From Thermoleophilia bacterium (lineage in GTDB: Bacteria > Actinomycetota > Thermoleophilia > Gaiellales > SKUG01): DNA of 64,000 bases. The notes below the pieces were generated by a model. The model was not told where the DNA came from and did not search any database. It saw only the letters and a program-made list of their open reading frames with translations. Of the stretch, positions 49,964 through 58,853 are shown piece by piece (the first letter of the stretch is position 1; every line of letters begins with the position of its first letter). Position numbers and translations under genes: made by a program. The stretch lies in the NCBI GenBank assembly GCA_025964555.1, contig JAOPYQ010000015.1, positions 62,001 through 126,000 of the forward strand, read 5' to 3'.

Positions 49964-51958
49964 TTACTCGGTGGGCGTTCCCTGGAGCGCCGCGAGGACG
50001 TGGTCGGAGAGCCGTCGCTCGGCGACCTCCAGTGCGACCTGCTCGACGAGCTCGGCGACGGGCATCGATTCCTTGGCGTCGCTGCCACGGCGGTTCACGG
50101 TGACCGTGCGCCCCTCGACCTCGGCATCGCCCACGACGAGGACGATCGGCGTGCGCTGCATCCCGGCGTCGCGCACCTTTCGGCCGACGCTCTCGGTGCG
50201 CTCGTCCACGTCGGCGCGAAGGCGCTGGGCGCGCAGTTCGGCGACGACCTCGCGCGCGAAGTCGAGGTGACGGTCGGCGACCGGCAGCACGCGCACCTGC
50301 TCCGGCGCCAGCCAGAGCGGGAACTCGCCGCCGTAGTGCTCGAGCAGGATCCCGATGAAGCGTTCCATCGAGCCGAGCAGCGCGCGATGGATCATCACGA
50401 GCTGGTGCTCCTCGTTGTCCTCGCCGGTGTAGGTGAGGTCGAAGCGCTCGGGGCTCGGCATGTTGTAGTCGAGCTGGATCGTTCCGCACTGCCACGAGCG
50501 ACCCATGGAGTCGCGCACGTGGAAGTCGATCTTGGGGCCGTAGAACGCGCCGTCGCCGGGGTTCACGGTGTACGGCAGGTCGTTGCGCACGAGTGCTTCG
50601 GCGAGCGCGGCCTCGGCGCGGTCCCAGAGCTCGTCGTCGCCGATCTTCTTCTCGGGCCGGGTGGAGAGCTCCATCGTGTAGTCGTCGAAGCCGAAGAGCG
50701 CCATCAGGTCGCGCACGAAGCCGAGCACGCCCGAGACCTCGTCGAGCACCTGGTCGGGCGAGCAGAAGATGTGCGCGTCGTCCTGGGTGATGTGTCGCAC
50801 GCGCATGAGGCCGTGCAGCACGCCGCTTGCCTCGAAGCGATGCACGAGCCCCTGCTCGTTCATGCGCACGGGCAGGTCGCGATAGCTGAGCTTGCGCGTC
50901 TTGATGATCGTCGCGTGCGCGGGGCAGTTCATCGGCTTCATGCCGAACTGGTGCCCCTCTTCGTCGGGCACGGTGAGGAACATGTTCTCGCGGTAGGTGT
51001 CCCAGTGCCCGGACTTCTTGTACATCTCGGGTCGGTAGAGGATCGGGGTGCGGACCTCGCCGTAGCCGCGCGAGACGTGCTGTTCGCGCCACATCTCGGT
51101 GATCGCGTTGAACAACGCCATGCCCTTCGCGTGCCAGAACGGCGAGCCGGGGCTGATCGGGTCGAAGCTGAACAGGTCGAGCTTGGTGCCGAGCAGTCGA
51201 TGGTCGTTCTGCTTCGCGCGCTCGAGGTTGTCGAGGTGCTTGGCCAGGTCGTCCTTGCTGAAGAACGCGGTGCCGTAGATGCGTGTCAGCTGGTCGCGAT
51301 CGGAGTCGCCGCGCCAGTACGCGCCGGCGGTCGAGGTGAGCTTGACCGCCTTCATGCCCTTGGCGTCCTGCACGTGCGGGCCGCGGCACAGGTCGGTGAA
51401 TTCGCCCTGCTTGTAGAACGTGATCGGCTCGTCGGCCGGCAGGTCCTGGATGAGCTCGACCTTGAACTGCTCGTCGCGCTCGCGGAAGTAGTCGAGCGCC
51501 TCGTCGCGACTGACTTCCCAGCGCTCCCACTGTCGTCCCTGCTTGACCAGGTGCTTCATGTCCTTCTCGAGCTGCGCGAGCGCCTCGTCGTTGATGACGA
51601 CACCCTCGGGGAACGCGAAGTCGTAGTAGAAGCCGTTCTCGATCGCCGGACCGATGGTCACCTTGGTACCCGGGTAGCGCGCAACCACCGCTTCGGCGAG
51701 CACGTGGGCCGCGCTGTGGCGCAGGACACCCAGCGCCTCGTCGTCGCGCGAGGTGATGATGCGGACCGTGTCGCCGTCGTCGAGTGGCAGGCGCAGGTCC
51801 TGGGTCGGGCCGTCGTTGACCTGGATCGCCACGGCCGCGCGCGCGAGGCCCTCGCCGATCGAGCGTGCGAGGTCCAGTCCCGTGGCACCCGTCGTCAGCT
51901 CCCGGGTGGAGCCGTCGGGGAGGGTCACGTGGATCTGGTTCTTCGCGGGTGCGTCCAT
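49964..51958 (-). CDS. thrS: Threonine-tRNA ligase
   Basis: The protein has 664 residues from the ATG at 51958. The N-terminal TGS domain (IHVTLPDGSTRELTTGATGL) is followed by the editing domain with HSAAHVLAEAV and the DLCRGPHV motif. The class II core has motif 2 (RFEASGVLHGLMRVRHITQD) and motif 3 (VMIHRALLGSMERFIGILLE). The zinc-binding Cys is in MKPMNCPAHA. The C-terminal anticodon domain follows. TATGCT 7 nt before the start makes this a leaderless candidate; an ATG four codons earlier lies inside that box. It is transcribed alone and not followed by infC. Confidence 0.95.
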   Translation of the reverse strand: MDAPAKNQIHVTLPDGSTRELTTGATGLDLARSIGEGLARAAVAIQVNDGPTQDLRLPLDDGDTVRIITSRDDEALGVLRHSAAHVLAEAVVARYPGTKVTIGPAIENGFYYDFAFPEGVVINDEALAQLEKDMKHLVKQGRQWERWEVSRDEALDYFRERDEQFKVELIQDLPADEPITFYKQGEFTDLCRGPHVQDAKGMKAVKLTSTAGAYWRGDSDRDQLTRIYGTAFFSKDDLAKHLDNLERAKQNDHRLLGTKLDLFSFDPISPGSPFWHAKGMALFNAITEMWREQHVSRGYGEVRTPILYRPEMYKKSGHWDTYRENMFLTVPDEEGHQFGMKPMNCPAHATIIKTRKLSYRDLPVRMNEQGLVHRFEASGVLHGLMRVRHITQDDAHIFCSPDQVLDEVSGVLGFVRDLMALFGFDDYTMELSTRPEKKIGDDELWDRAEAALAEALVRNDLPYTVNPGDGAFYGPKIDFHVRDSMGRSWQCGTIQLDYNMPSPERFDLTYTGEDNEEHQLVMIHRALLGSMERFIGILLEHYGGEFPLWLAPEQVRVLPVADRHLDFAREVVAELRAQRLRADVDERTESVGRKVRDAGMQRTPIVLVVGDAEVEGRTVTVNRRGSDAKESMPVAELVEQVALEVAERRLSDHVLAALQGTPTE

Positions 51959-51965
51959 GCGCGCA

Positions 51966-51971
51966 AGCATA
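51966..51971 (-). promoter_or_regulatory. -10 box TATGCT of thrS
   Basis: On the minus strand TATGCT ends 7 nt before the thrS ATG at 51958. This decides the start, because the upstream in-frame ATG is inside the box and would not be transcribed. Confidence 0.6.
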
Positions 51972-52123
51972 CCCGCGCACGGGGCATGCCCGGAACGTGT
52001 TCGCGGGCCGGGGTGGCACCGGCGGCGACGGGACGGGACCGCTCACGTCCGTCGCCGCGCCAGTGGCGCCATCCCGACCCGCGGTCGGCACGTAGTGCTG
52101 CCTGGTACGAACCTCGGGTGAGG

Positions 52124-53257
52124 TCAGGCAGCTGCCGCTTCTCGCGCACCACGCGCGGAGCTCATCTCGCGCAGCGCCGCCACCGTGTCGGTGAGCAGCT
52201 CCGCGAGGGCCTCCATGAGCGTGGCGTCCATCAGGTGCTCGCCGATCGACAGGTTCAGCTGGCTGATCTTGCGAACGTCGCCGAGGTCGGCGCCGAGCAG
52301 TCGCTCCATGCCCTGGCACAGCTCGGTGCGGACGCTCCAGCCAGGATCGAGGTCGCCGAGCGATTCGAACGACACGACGACGCTGCCGTCTGTGCCCGCC
52401 GCGACCATCGCGACAGGACCGTCGCCCGCGTCGAGCAGCGCCGACATGCGCGCGTCACCCGATTCGCCCTCGTAGGTGACCTCGTCGAATGCCGCGAGGC
52501 ACGCCTTCTGCAGCTGCGCCATGAGTGCGCTCGTGTCGTCGCCGCTCGCCTTGCCGGTTGCCGCGACGAAGCCTGCGGCCCCGAGGTCGGTTGCGCTCGG
52601 CGAGGCTCGGCGAGGCTCGGCGGTGTCCGACGAGCCCGAGGGTGCGGCGTGCGCCTTGATCCCCGAACCGACGTCGACCGCCTTGGCGCGGACGGCGGTG
52701 ACGGTCGCGCTCGCGAAGGACGTTGCCTCGTACAGCGAACCCATCGCGCCGGTGGAGTTGAGGAACCGCATCGACTGCACGAGCGTGGGAGCGGCATCGC
52801 GAACGATGGCGACGAGGCGGAACCTGCCGTGCGCGAGCGCGTCGGCCACGGCGACCTCGAACGACTGCTTGTGGAAACCGCTTCCGGCGCGCGCCTCGAT
52901 GTAGGAGGACAGCGGATCGCCGCTGGCGCGATCACAGTGGCCCTCGAACGCGTCGTAGGACATGCCGGCGAGGCCGCCGCCGAACGCGAGCAGCTGCGGC
53001 AGCGTCAGCGCGCCGTCGCCATCGAGCGCGAGCTGGACGATCCAGACGCCACCATCGGGGTCCAGGCAGATCGCGTCGGGCTGACCGGTGGACAGGACGG
53101 GCTGGCACGCGGCGACGATGACCGGCGCTGCCGTGCCGAGCACGGGGCCGATGTCCTCGCCGAAGACCTCGACGAGGCCACCATCGGGCATTTCGGTCTG
53201 CGGTCGAAGTTCCTCCCAGCCGCCTCCGGCTGCGCGAACAAGCATGGTTTCGGTCAT
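52124..53257 (-). CDS. Hypothetical protein with degenerate PD-(D/E)XK-like N-terminus
   Basis: The protein has 377 residues. Residues 35-110 (AICLDPDGGVWIVQLALDGD and ALTLPQLLAFGGGLAGMS) look like the fold of DUF91-type nucleases, in which 'LD-x-DG-x-x-V-V-E-x-K' carries the metal site. Here the E-x-K is replaced by Q-x-A, so nuclease activity is unlikely. The remainder is helical, with a low-complexity linker near 200. It diverges from the PQ-rich membrane protein gene. Resemblance is by pattern only. Confidence 0.5.
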   Translation of the reverse strand: MTETMLVRAAGGGWEELRPQTEMPDGGLVEVFGEDIGPVLGTAAPVIVAACQPVLSTGQPDAICLDPDGGVWIVQLALDGDGALTLPQLLAFGGGLAGMSYDAFEGHCDRASGDPLSSYIEARAGSGFHKQSFEVAVADALAHGRFRLVAIVRDAAPTLVQSMRFLNSTGAMGSLYEATSFASATVTAVRAKAVDVGSGIKAHAAPSGSSDTAEPRRASPSATDLGAAGFVAATGKASGDDTSALMAQLQKACLAAFDEVTYEGESGDARMSALLDAGDGPVAMVAAGTDGSVVVSFESLGDLDPGWSVRTELCQGMERLLGADLGDVRKISQLNLSIGEHLMDATLMEALAELLTDTVAALREMSSARGAREAAAA

Positions 53258-53458
53258 CGGTCCCGTCCTGGTGTCGTGTGGTGGTGCGTGAGCGGTCGTG
53301 ACGTGGCAGGCAGCGCCCCGTCCCTGATCGAGACGCTCGAAGTTGTGGCTACCTGCGCATCGTGGCGGTCAATTGTTTGTAAGGGGCCACACGAGTGGCG
53401 TTTTCCAGCGCGCGGATCCGTCGCGAAATCGACCCTGTGCCGATTCGAAATCCCGTGG
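53258..53458. promoter_or_regulatory. Divergent promoter region
   Basis: The 200 bp between divergent genes hold an AT-richer core near 53365-53385 (CAATTGTTTGTAAGG). On the minus strand a TTGACC at 53375-53370 could serve the hypothetical gene. No gene is seen. Confidence 0.35.
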
Positions 53459-53464
53459 TACCTT
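53459..53464 (+). promoter_or_regulatory. -10 box TACCTT
   Basis: TACCTT ends 6 nt before the ATG at 53471. No Shine-Dalgarno sequence is present. Confidence 0.45.
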
Positions 53465-53470
53465 CGAACC

Positions 53471-55009
53471 ATGGTCGATCGACGTGACGACCTGTCGGAC
53501 AGGACGGCCGACCCCCCGCAACATCGAGGGACGATGGACGAGCGCTCCCAGCATGGGTATCCGCAGCCGCACGGTGCGGCGCCGGAGCACGCACACGCCG
53601 TGCCGCAGCAGCCTGCGGCCGCCGCGCCGTGGCCGACCTACGCCCCGCCCGTCCCCCACGCCCCGATCGCGGGCAACGCTCCGTACCCCGGCCCCGGTGG
53701 CCAGCCGCAGCAGTTCGCGCAGCCCCAGCCGCCCCAGCACCTTCCGACGATGCAGCAGTTCCAGTACGCCGCGGACGGCTACGTCCTGCCGGGCGCCGGC
53801 CATGCGCAGGGTGCTCCGATGTCCTCGCACGGCGGCACCATCGGCGTGCCGCAGCAGTACGCTCCCGCAGCCGGGATGCCGATGATCAATGGCGCGCACC
53901 AGCAGCAGGCCCATGGATTCGCGCAGCCGCAGCCACAGCCGCAGCACGCGCAGCCGCAGCAGTACGCGCAGCAGCAGCAGTACGCGCCGCAAGCGTTTGC
54001 CCAGCCACAGCAGTACGCGCAGCCGCTTGCGCATGGAGCGGGCGCCGCTGCACCGGCGATGCATCCGATGCTCGATGCGAACGGTCAGCCGCAGGCGTGG
54101 GCGTTCCCGACACCGAACGGGCTGCAGCTCGTGCAGCCGGGTGCGTCCTCGATGGCGCACGGCGGCGGCATGCATGCCGCGCCGCCTGGCGGACCGACGG
54201 CGCGTCGCATGCGCTGGGAGACGATCGTGCCGGCGCTCGCCGTGGTCTGCCTCGTCGCAGCCATCGGGCTCTTCATGCACGACTTCGATCGCATCACCGG
54301 TCGTGACGCGAACAAGGCGGCGCCTTCGGCGGAGACGACCAAGCAGGTCGCCGTCACTACGCCGAAGGCCGAGACCCCTGACGCGCAGGCGATCATGGAC
54401 CAGGCGAACGCGATGTTCGCGAAGGGCCGCTTCGACGAAGCAGCGAACCTGCTCCATCCGCTGCTCGACGCACCGAATCCTGATCAGGCTGTCGTCGCCC
54501 TGCACGACAAGGTCGATGCTGCGGGCGAGCGTGACGCCGCCCTGCTCAAGCGGCTCTCGTCCGAGCGTGCCGGCAAGCGCTGGGGCGCGGTCATCGGCAC
54601 GATCGGCCAGATCGAGAAGCTCCGCCCGCTCGATCGTCAGCTGGTGTCGCTGCGCACTCGTGCCCGAGGCGCCGCCAAGGCAGCCCGTGCGGCGAAGCTG
54701 AAGGCCGCTGCCGCCGAGCGCGCCGCTGCCAAGCTGCGCGCATCCGGTCCGTCGACCGGTGGCGGCGGTGGCGCCCACTCCGCTCACTCCGGGCACACGA
54801 TGCCGCCTGCGGCAGGTGGCAACACGGGAGCGAGCTCGAACGTCCGCCCGCCGGCCGACGTGCCCAAGGGATCCATGCCGACGGTGCCGAACGTGCCGAA
54901 CCCGGCCGGGACCAACCCGGGCGTCGTCGGAGGTGGCCAGGCCGCCGAGACGATGTGCGACGTCACGCGCACCCCGCGCCACGACGGCGAGGACCACGGC
55001 GCCTGCTGA
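53471..55009 (+). CDS. PQ-rich membrane protein with TPR-like exterior
   Basis: The protein has 512 residues; an in-frame ATG at 53534 is another possible start. The first 240 residues are Gln/Pro/His/Ala-rich and disordered, with repeats such as PQQYAQQQQYAPQAFAQPQQ. One membrane helix (TIVPALAVVCLVAAIGLFMH) lies near 247-266. Outside it, AIMDQANAMFAKGRFDEAAN near 310 and a following helical pair look like TPR-type repeats. The tail is Gly/His/Pro-rich with two late cysteines. No enzymatic domain is seen. It may be a scaffold in the envelope. Confidence 0.6.
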   Translation: MVDRRDDLSDRTADPPQHRGTMDERSQHGYPQPHGAAPEHAHAVPQQPAAAAPWPTYAPPVPHAPIAGNAPYPGPGGQPQQFAQPQPPQHLPTMQQFQYAADGYVLPGAGHAQGAPMSSHGGTIGVPQQYAPAAGMPMINGAHQQQAHGFAQPQPQPQHAQPQQYAQQQQYAPQAFAQPQQYAQPLAHGAGAAAPAMHPMLDANGQPQAWAFPTPNGLQLVQPGASSMAHGGGMHAAPPGGPTARRMRWETIVPALAVVCLVAAIGLFMHDFDRITGRDANKAAPSAETTKQVAVTTPKAETPDAQAIMDQANAMFAKGRFDEAANLLHPLLDAPNPDQAVVALHDKVDAAGERDAALLKRLSSERAGKRWGAVIGTIGQIEKLRPLDRQLVSLRTRARGAAKAARAAKLKAAAAERAAAKLRASGPSTGGGGGAHSAHSGHTMPPAAGGNTGASSNVRPPADVPKGSMPTVPNVPNPAGTNPGVVGGGQAAETMCDVTRTPRHDGEDHGAC

Positions 55010-55032
55010 AGCCTCGGACTCGACGCCCCACG

Positions 55033-55038
55033 TAGACT
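55033..55038 (+). promoter_or_regulatory. -10 box TAGACT
   Basis: TAGACT ends 6 nt before the ATG at 55045, with no ribosome site between them. The gene is probably leaderless. Confidence 0.55.
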
Positions 55039-55044
55039 GGGCGA

Positions 55045-56565
55045 ATGTCCAAGCGAGTGCAGGCCCCAGTTCGATCCGGCGACATCGTCGAGGTCACCAT
55101 CGATCGAATCGCCCACGGCGGTCGCGGCGTCGCGCGCCACGAAGGCTTCGTGCTGTTCGTCGGACGCGCCCTTCCGGGCGACACCGTGAAGGCGCGCGTC
55201 ACGCGCGTACGCCGATCCTTCGCCGAGGGAGTCATGGACGAGCTCGTGACCCCGGGCCCCGACTCGGTCGATCCGCAGTGTGATCCTGCGGGCGAGTGCG
55301 GTGCATGCACGTGGCAGCGGCTCGCCTATCCCGCGCAGCTGCGGCTCAAGGAAGACCTCGTGCGCGACGCGATCGAGCGCCTCGGCGGCGTCAAGAACCC
55401 GCCGATGCATCCGATCGTCGCAGCCGACGACCCGACCCACTACCGCAACAAGGTCGACTACACCTTCGCGCAGGACGCCGAGACCGGCGAGATCACCAGC
55501 GGGTACCACAAGTTCGGCGCGTGGGACCAGATCATCACGGTCGACGAGTGCCTCATCGCCGACGAGCGTGGCAACGCCGCCAAGCGCGTCGTGGACGCGT
55601 GGGCGAACCGCTACGACATGCGGGTCTACGACCGCGAGAGCGGTGCCGGCCTGCTGCGCTCGGTGATCATCCGCGTCGGCTACGCGACCGGGCAGGTCCA
55701 GGTGCACGTCATCACGGGCCCGACCAAGAAGGGGCTGTTCAAGGGCGCCGAGCTGCTCGACGACCTCGAGGCGTCGTGCCCCGGCTTCGTGGGACTGCTG
55801 CACTCGGAGACCGACAGTCCCGCCGAGGTGTCATACGGTGCGGAGCCGCCGGCGCTCGTCGGTGGCCAGGACTGGTTCGACGAGGTGCTGGCCGGCCACA
55901 CGCTGCGCGTGCGCCCACAATCGTTCCTGCAGACCAACACCGCTATGGCGAACAAGCTGTACGAGCGCATCATCGACATCGCGCAGCCGCGTGAGGACGA
56001 CGTCGCCTACGACCTGTACTGCGGGATCGGATCGATCACGCTCGCGCTCGCGCCCCACGTGAAGGAAGTCGTCGGCGTCGAGGTGGTCGAGGAGGCGATC
56101 GAGTGCGCCAAGGAGAACGCCGAGCTCAACGACGTCGACAACGTCGAGTGGCAGGTCGGCAACGTGCGCCCGATCCTCAAGTTCGCGAAGGGCGTGTGGC
56201 CCGACCCGACGCTGATCGTGGTCGACCCGCCGCGCGCGGGCCTGGTGCCCAAGGTTGTGCGTCGCATCTGCGAGGCCGGGCCCGAACGCATCGTGTACGT
56301 GAGCTGCAACCCGACGACGTTCGCGGGCAACCTGCCGATGTTCCAGGAGCACGGCTACGAGCTGACGTACGTGCAGCCGGTCGATCAGTTCCCGTTCACG
56401 CCGCACTGCGAGCTCGTGGCCCGCTTCGAGCCGATCGAGGGCTTCACGCCCCCGGCCGAGGAGGACATCGTCTACGGTCGAGCCAAGCCGGACAGCCGTG
56501 TCCGCAAGGCCGACGCAGCGGCTGCCTTCGCCCGAGGCGAGGTCGGCGGCGACGCACCGGAGTGA
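55045..56565 (+). CDS. 23S rRNA (uracil-C5)-methyltransferase, RlmD/TrmA family
   Basis: The protein has 506 residues. An N-terminal TRAM domain (VEVTIDRIAHGGRGVARHEG) is followed by an iron-sulfur cysteine group (CDPAGECGACTWQ near 81-93). The SAM domain has DLYCGIGSITLALAPHV near 323, and the catalytic Cys lies in YVSCNPTTFAGNLPMF near 419. RlmD and RlmC methylate U1939 and U747 of 23S rRNA. Which position is used is not visible. The C-terminus is about 40 residues longer than usual (EEDIVYGRAKPDSRVRKADA). Confidence 0.88.
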   Translation: MSKRVQAPVRSGDIVEVTIDRIAHGGRGVARHEGFVLFVGRALPGDTVKARVTRVRRSFAEGVMDELVTPGPDSVDPQCDPAGECGACTWQRLAYPAQLRLKEDLVRDAIERLGGVKNPPMHPIVAADDPTHYRNKVDYTFAQDAETGEITSGYHKFGAWDQIITVDECLIADERGNAAKRVVDAWANRYDMRVYDRESGAGLLRSVIIRVGYATGQVQVHVITGPTKKGLFKGAELLDDLEASCPGFVGLLHSETDSPAEVSYGAEPPALVGGQDWFDEVLAGHTLRVRPQSFLQTNTAMANKLYERIIDIAQPREDDVAYDLYCGIGSITLALAPHVKEVVGVEVVEEAIECAKENAELNDVDNVEWQVGNVRPILKFAKGVWPDPTLIVVDPPRAGLVPKVVRRICEAGPERIVYVSCNPTTFAGNLPMFQEHGYELTYVQPVDQFPFTPHCELVARFEPIEGFTPPAEEDIVYGRAKPDSRVRKADAAAAFARGEVGGDAPE

Positions 56566-56587
56566 TCCGGGACGAGACGGTCGAACA

Positions 56588-57076
56588 CTAGTTGACGAAC
56601 GGGCCGCCGGGCACCTGCGGACCACTCGGCGCGGCTGCGGCGGGCACGGGAACCTGACCCGGCATGAGCGGCGTCGACGGCGTGGTGCCCATGTGGAACC
56701 AGTCGTACGTCGTGCTGAGCGCGTGCTGCGCGTAGCAGAACCACAGGCCCGTGAAGATCGCGAGCAGCCAGTGCAGGCCGAGGCTGTAGTCCGCGCCACG
56801 CCCGGTGAGGCGCTGCACGCGCTGGATGCGGGTGCCGATGCGGTGCAGACCCACGAGGTTGACGATCGGGATGAACATCGCCACGACCGACAGGCCCGGC
56901 TTGACCTCGGCCAGCTCGGTGTCGTTGTACTGGGCGCCGATGTCGCGCATCTCGCGGTTGACCCGGTACGTCCAGAAGAACAGGTAGATGCCGAACGTGA
57001 TGATGCCGAGGCCCAGCACCGCCCAGGCACTCTGCTTCTTGACGTTGACTCCTGCAACCTGAAGTTCCATGGCCAT
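56588..57076 (-). CDS. DUF4234-type membrane protein
   Basis: The protein has 162 residues. AGGAG lies 8 nt before the ATG at 57076. The core is typical of DUF4234: VKKQSAWAVLGLGIITFGIY and LFFWTYRVNREMRDIG near 12-47. Two more hydrophobic segments follow (LSVVAMFIPIVNLVGLHRIG and HWLLAIFTGLWFCYAQHALS). The C-terminus is Pro-rich and probably cytoplasmic. The family's function is not known. It converges with the RlmD-type gene. Confidence 0.8.
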   Translation of the reverse strand: MAMELQVAGVNVKKQSAWAVLGLGIITFGIYLFFWTYRVNREMRDIGAQYNDTELAEVKPGLSVVAMFIPIVNLVGLHRIGTRIQRVQRLTGRGADYSLGLHWLLAIFTGLWFCYAQHALSTTYDWFHMGTTPSTPLMPGQVPVPAAAAPSGPQVPGGPFVN

Positions 57077-57246
57077 GCGTGCGGCTCCTACTGTGGGGCG
57101 AATGCTCGGTCGAGCCGTCGGGCTCGGACCTGCCCGTATTCGACGGGTTCGGAACTCGAATTGATTCGATGACGCGGATCACAGCGAAGTCCCCAAGGCG
57201 CGTAGGCCACGTCGCCCGTCGGAAGCTGTATCTGTCAGTCGGAGTG

Positions 57247-58020
57247 TCAGCCGCCGGCGCGCTCGGCACTGCGAACGCCCGTGATCGCCCAGACGGCAAG
57301 CAGCGCGAACAGCACCGCGACGGAGACGAGCGCCAGGCCGATGTCATCCGGCTGACCGACGAGCAGGCCGCGGCCCGCCCCCATGATGTGCGAGACGGGG
57401 TTCACCCGGGCGACGGCGTGCAGCCACCCGCTCAGCAGCGCGAGGGGGACGTAGACCGGGGCGAGGAAGATCGCGATGAACATCGGGATCTGCATCGCGG
57501 GACCCAGCTGCGGGTCGCGCGCGCGGAACATCACGCCGGCGGCCCACATGGTCCCGATGAGGCTGAGCGAAAGCGACAGCAGGTACATCCCGACGATCTC
57601 GCCGACGCTGCCGAGCATCTCCAGCCCTGCGATGAACGCGACGCCCGTGACGATGCCGCTCATGAGCGCCGCTCGCAGGAACGTCGACAGCATGTAGCCG
57701 TAGAGGATCGCGTTGCGGTCCGCCACGGCGAGCATGAGCCGCCGAGCGAAACCGGACTGGAAGTCGCCGGCGATCGTGAATCCGGTGGCGAGCCCACCGA
57801 ACAGGCACGTCTGCAGGAGGCTGAACACGAAGATCCACGTCGTGTAGTTCGCCGGGTAATCGAAGCCGGGGATCTCACCGACCCGGCCGAGCGCGCCAGC
57901 GAAGCCGGTGAAGAAGATGAGCGGGAAGATGAACGTCGGCATGAAGTTCGCCGGGACGCTGATCCACTTGTACAGGTGGCGCCACGCGATCGCGCGCGCC
58001 GCTCGGAAGGTGGTGCTCAT
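57247..58020 (-). CDS. ABC-2 type exporter permease, second subunit
   Basis: The protein has 257 residues from the ATG at 58020, overlapping the preceding stop as ATGA. Six membrane helices are present with the ABC-2 pattern FMPTFIFPLIFFTGFAGALG near 26, GDFQSGFARRLMLAVADRNA near 85 and NPVSHIMGAGRGLL near 208. It forms a heterodimer with the upstream permease. DrrB-like pairs export drugs, lipids or polysaccharides. The substrate is not known. Confidence 0.88.
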   Translation of the reverse strand: MSTTFRAARAIAWRHLYKWISVPANFMPTFIFPLIFFTGFAGALGRVGEIPGFDYPANYTTWIFVFSLLQTCLFGGLATGFTIAGDFQSGFARRLMLAVADRNAILYGYMLSTFLRAALMSGIVTGVAFIAGLEMLGSVGEIVGMYLLSLSLSLIGTMWAAGVMFRARDPQLGPAMQIPMFIAIFLAPVYVPLALLSGWLHAVARVNPVSHIMGAGRGLLVGQPDDIGLALVSVAVLFALLAVWAITGVRSAERAGG

Positions 58021-58853
58021 GCCTTCGCCATCCTTCGTCGCAGGGCACGCGCACAGCCGCTGACGCCGATCGCGGTGATGACGACAAGCACGAGCACGTC
58101 CTCCAGCAGCATGCGCGGTACCCACCCGGTGATGATGAGGCTGCGCATCCCGTCGATCATGTACGAGACGGGGTTCACGCGCGTGATGGCAGCGAACCAG
58201 TCGGCCTGGATGAGCTCGCGCGGCATGTTGAGCGTCGACAGGAACAGCGACGCGAACAGCAGCGGGAAGATGCCCTGCAGCGCCTCGCTCTCGCCTGACC
58301 GGAGGGCGATCCATGCGCCGATGGTGGCGAAGGCGAGCGCGGTCCAGGCGGCCAGGCCGAGCAGCGCGAGCACGCCGAGGAACCCGGCATGGAAGTCGAC
58401 GCCGGTGACGAGTCCGATCGTGACGTACAGCAGCGACGCGCCCATCGCGATCACGATCGCGCCGGAGATCTGCGCGACGACGAGCGCGCCGGCACGCATC
58501 GGAGTGAGCGCGAGCCGGTCGAGAAACCCGGACTCGATGTCGCGCACCAGCCCGAGCCCGGCGCTCGAGGTGGCGAACAGCGCGGCCTGCATGAAGGTGA
58601 TGACGATGATGAAGTCGAGGAAGCGATCGGCCGGGAACCCCGGGATGCTCGTCGAGCGCTGCATGGCGGACGAGTTGATCGTCAGCAGCATGAGGGGCAT
58701 GACGATGCCCGGCATGTAGCCGGCGGGGGAGCTGAGCGCGCCGCGGATCGATCGCCGCGCGAGCAGCAGCACCTGATGCGGCAGCGAAGTGCCGACGGCG
58801 TGCGGATTGACGACGCCCTGCGGCGCGGGTGCGGTCGCGGTCGCGCTCGTCAC
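58017..58853 (-). CDS. ABC-2 type exporter permease, first subunit
   Basis: The protein has 278 residues from a GTG that overlaps the ATPase stop (GTGA). The first 35 residues are polar. ABC-2 features include GYMPGIVMPLMLLTINSSAM near 48, LVRDIESGFLDRLALTPMRA near 102 and NPVSYMIDGMRSLIITGWVP near 227. It is similar in layout to the following permease and to DrrB. Together with the ATPase it forms an exporter of unknown substrate. Confidence 0.88.
   Translation of the reverse strand: MTSATATAPAPQGVVNPHAVGTSLPHQVLLLARRSIRGALSSPAGYMPGIVMPLMLLTINSSAMQRSTSIPGFPADRFLDFIIVITFMQAALFATSSAGLGLVRDIESGFLDRLALTPMRAGALVVAQISGAIVIAMGASLLYVTIGLVTGVDFHAGFLGVLALLGLAAWTALAFATIGAWIALRSGESEALQGIFPLLFASLFLSTLNMPRELIQADWFAAITRVNPVSYMIDGMRSLIITGWVPRMLLEDVLVLVVITAIGVSGCARALRRRMAKA

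Noticed and set aside
49961-53470. Very long upstream extension of the PQ-rich membrane protein frame
   Set aside because: The upstream part is antisense to thrS and the nuclease-like gene. The start at 53471 fits a -10 box.
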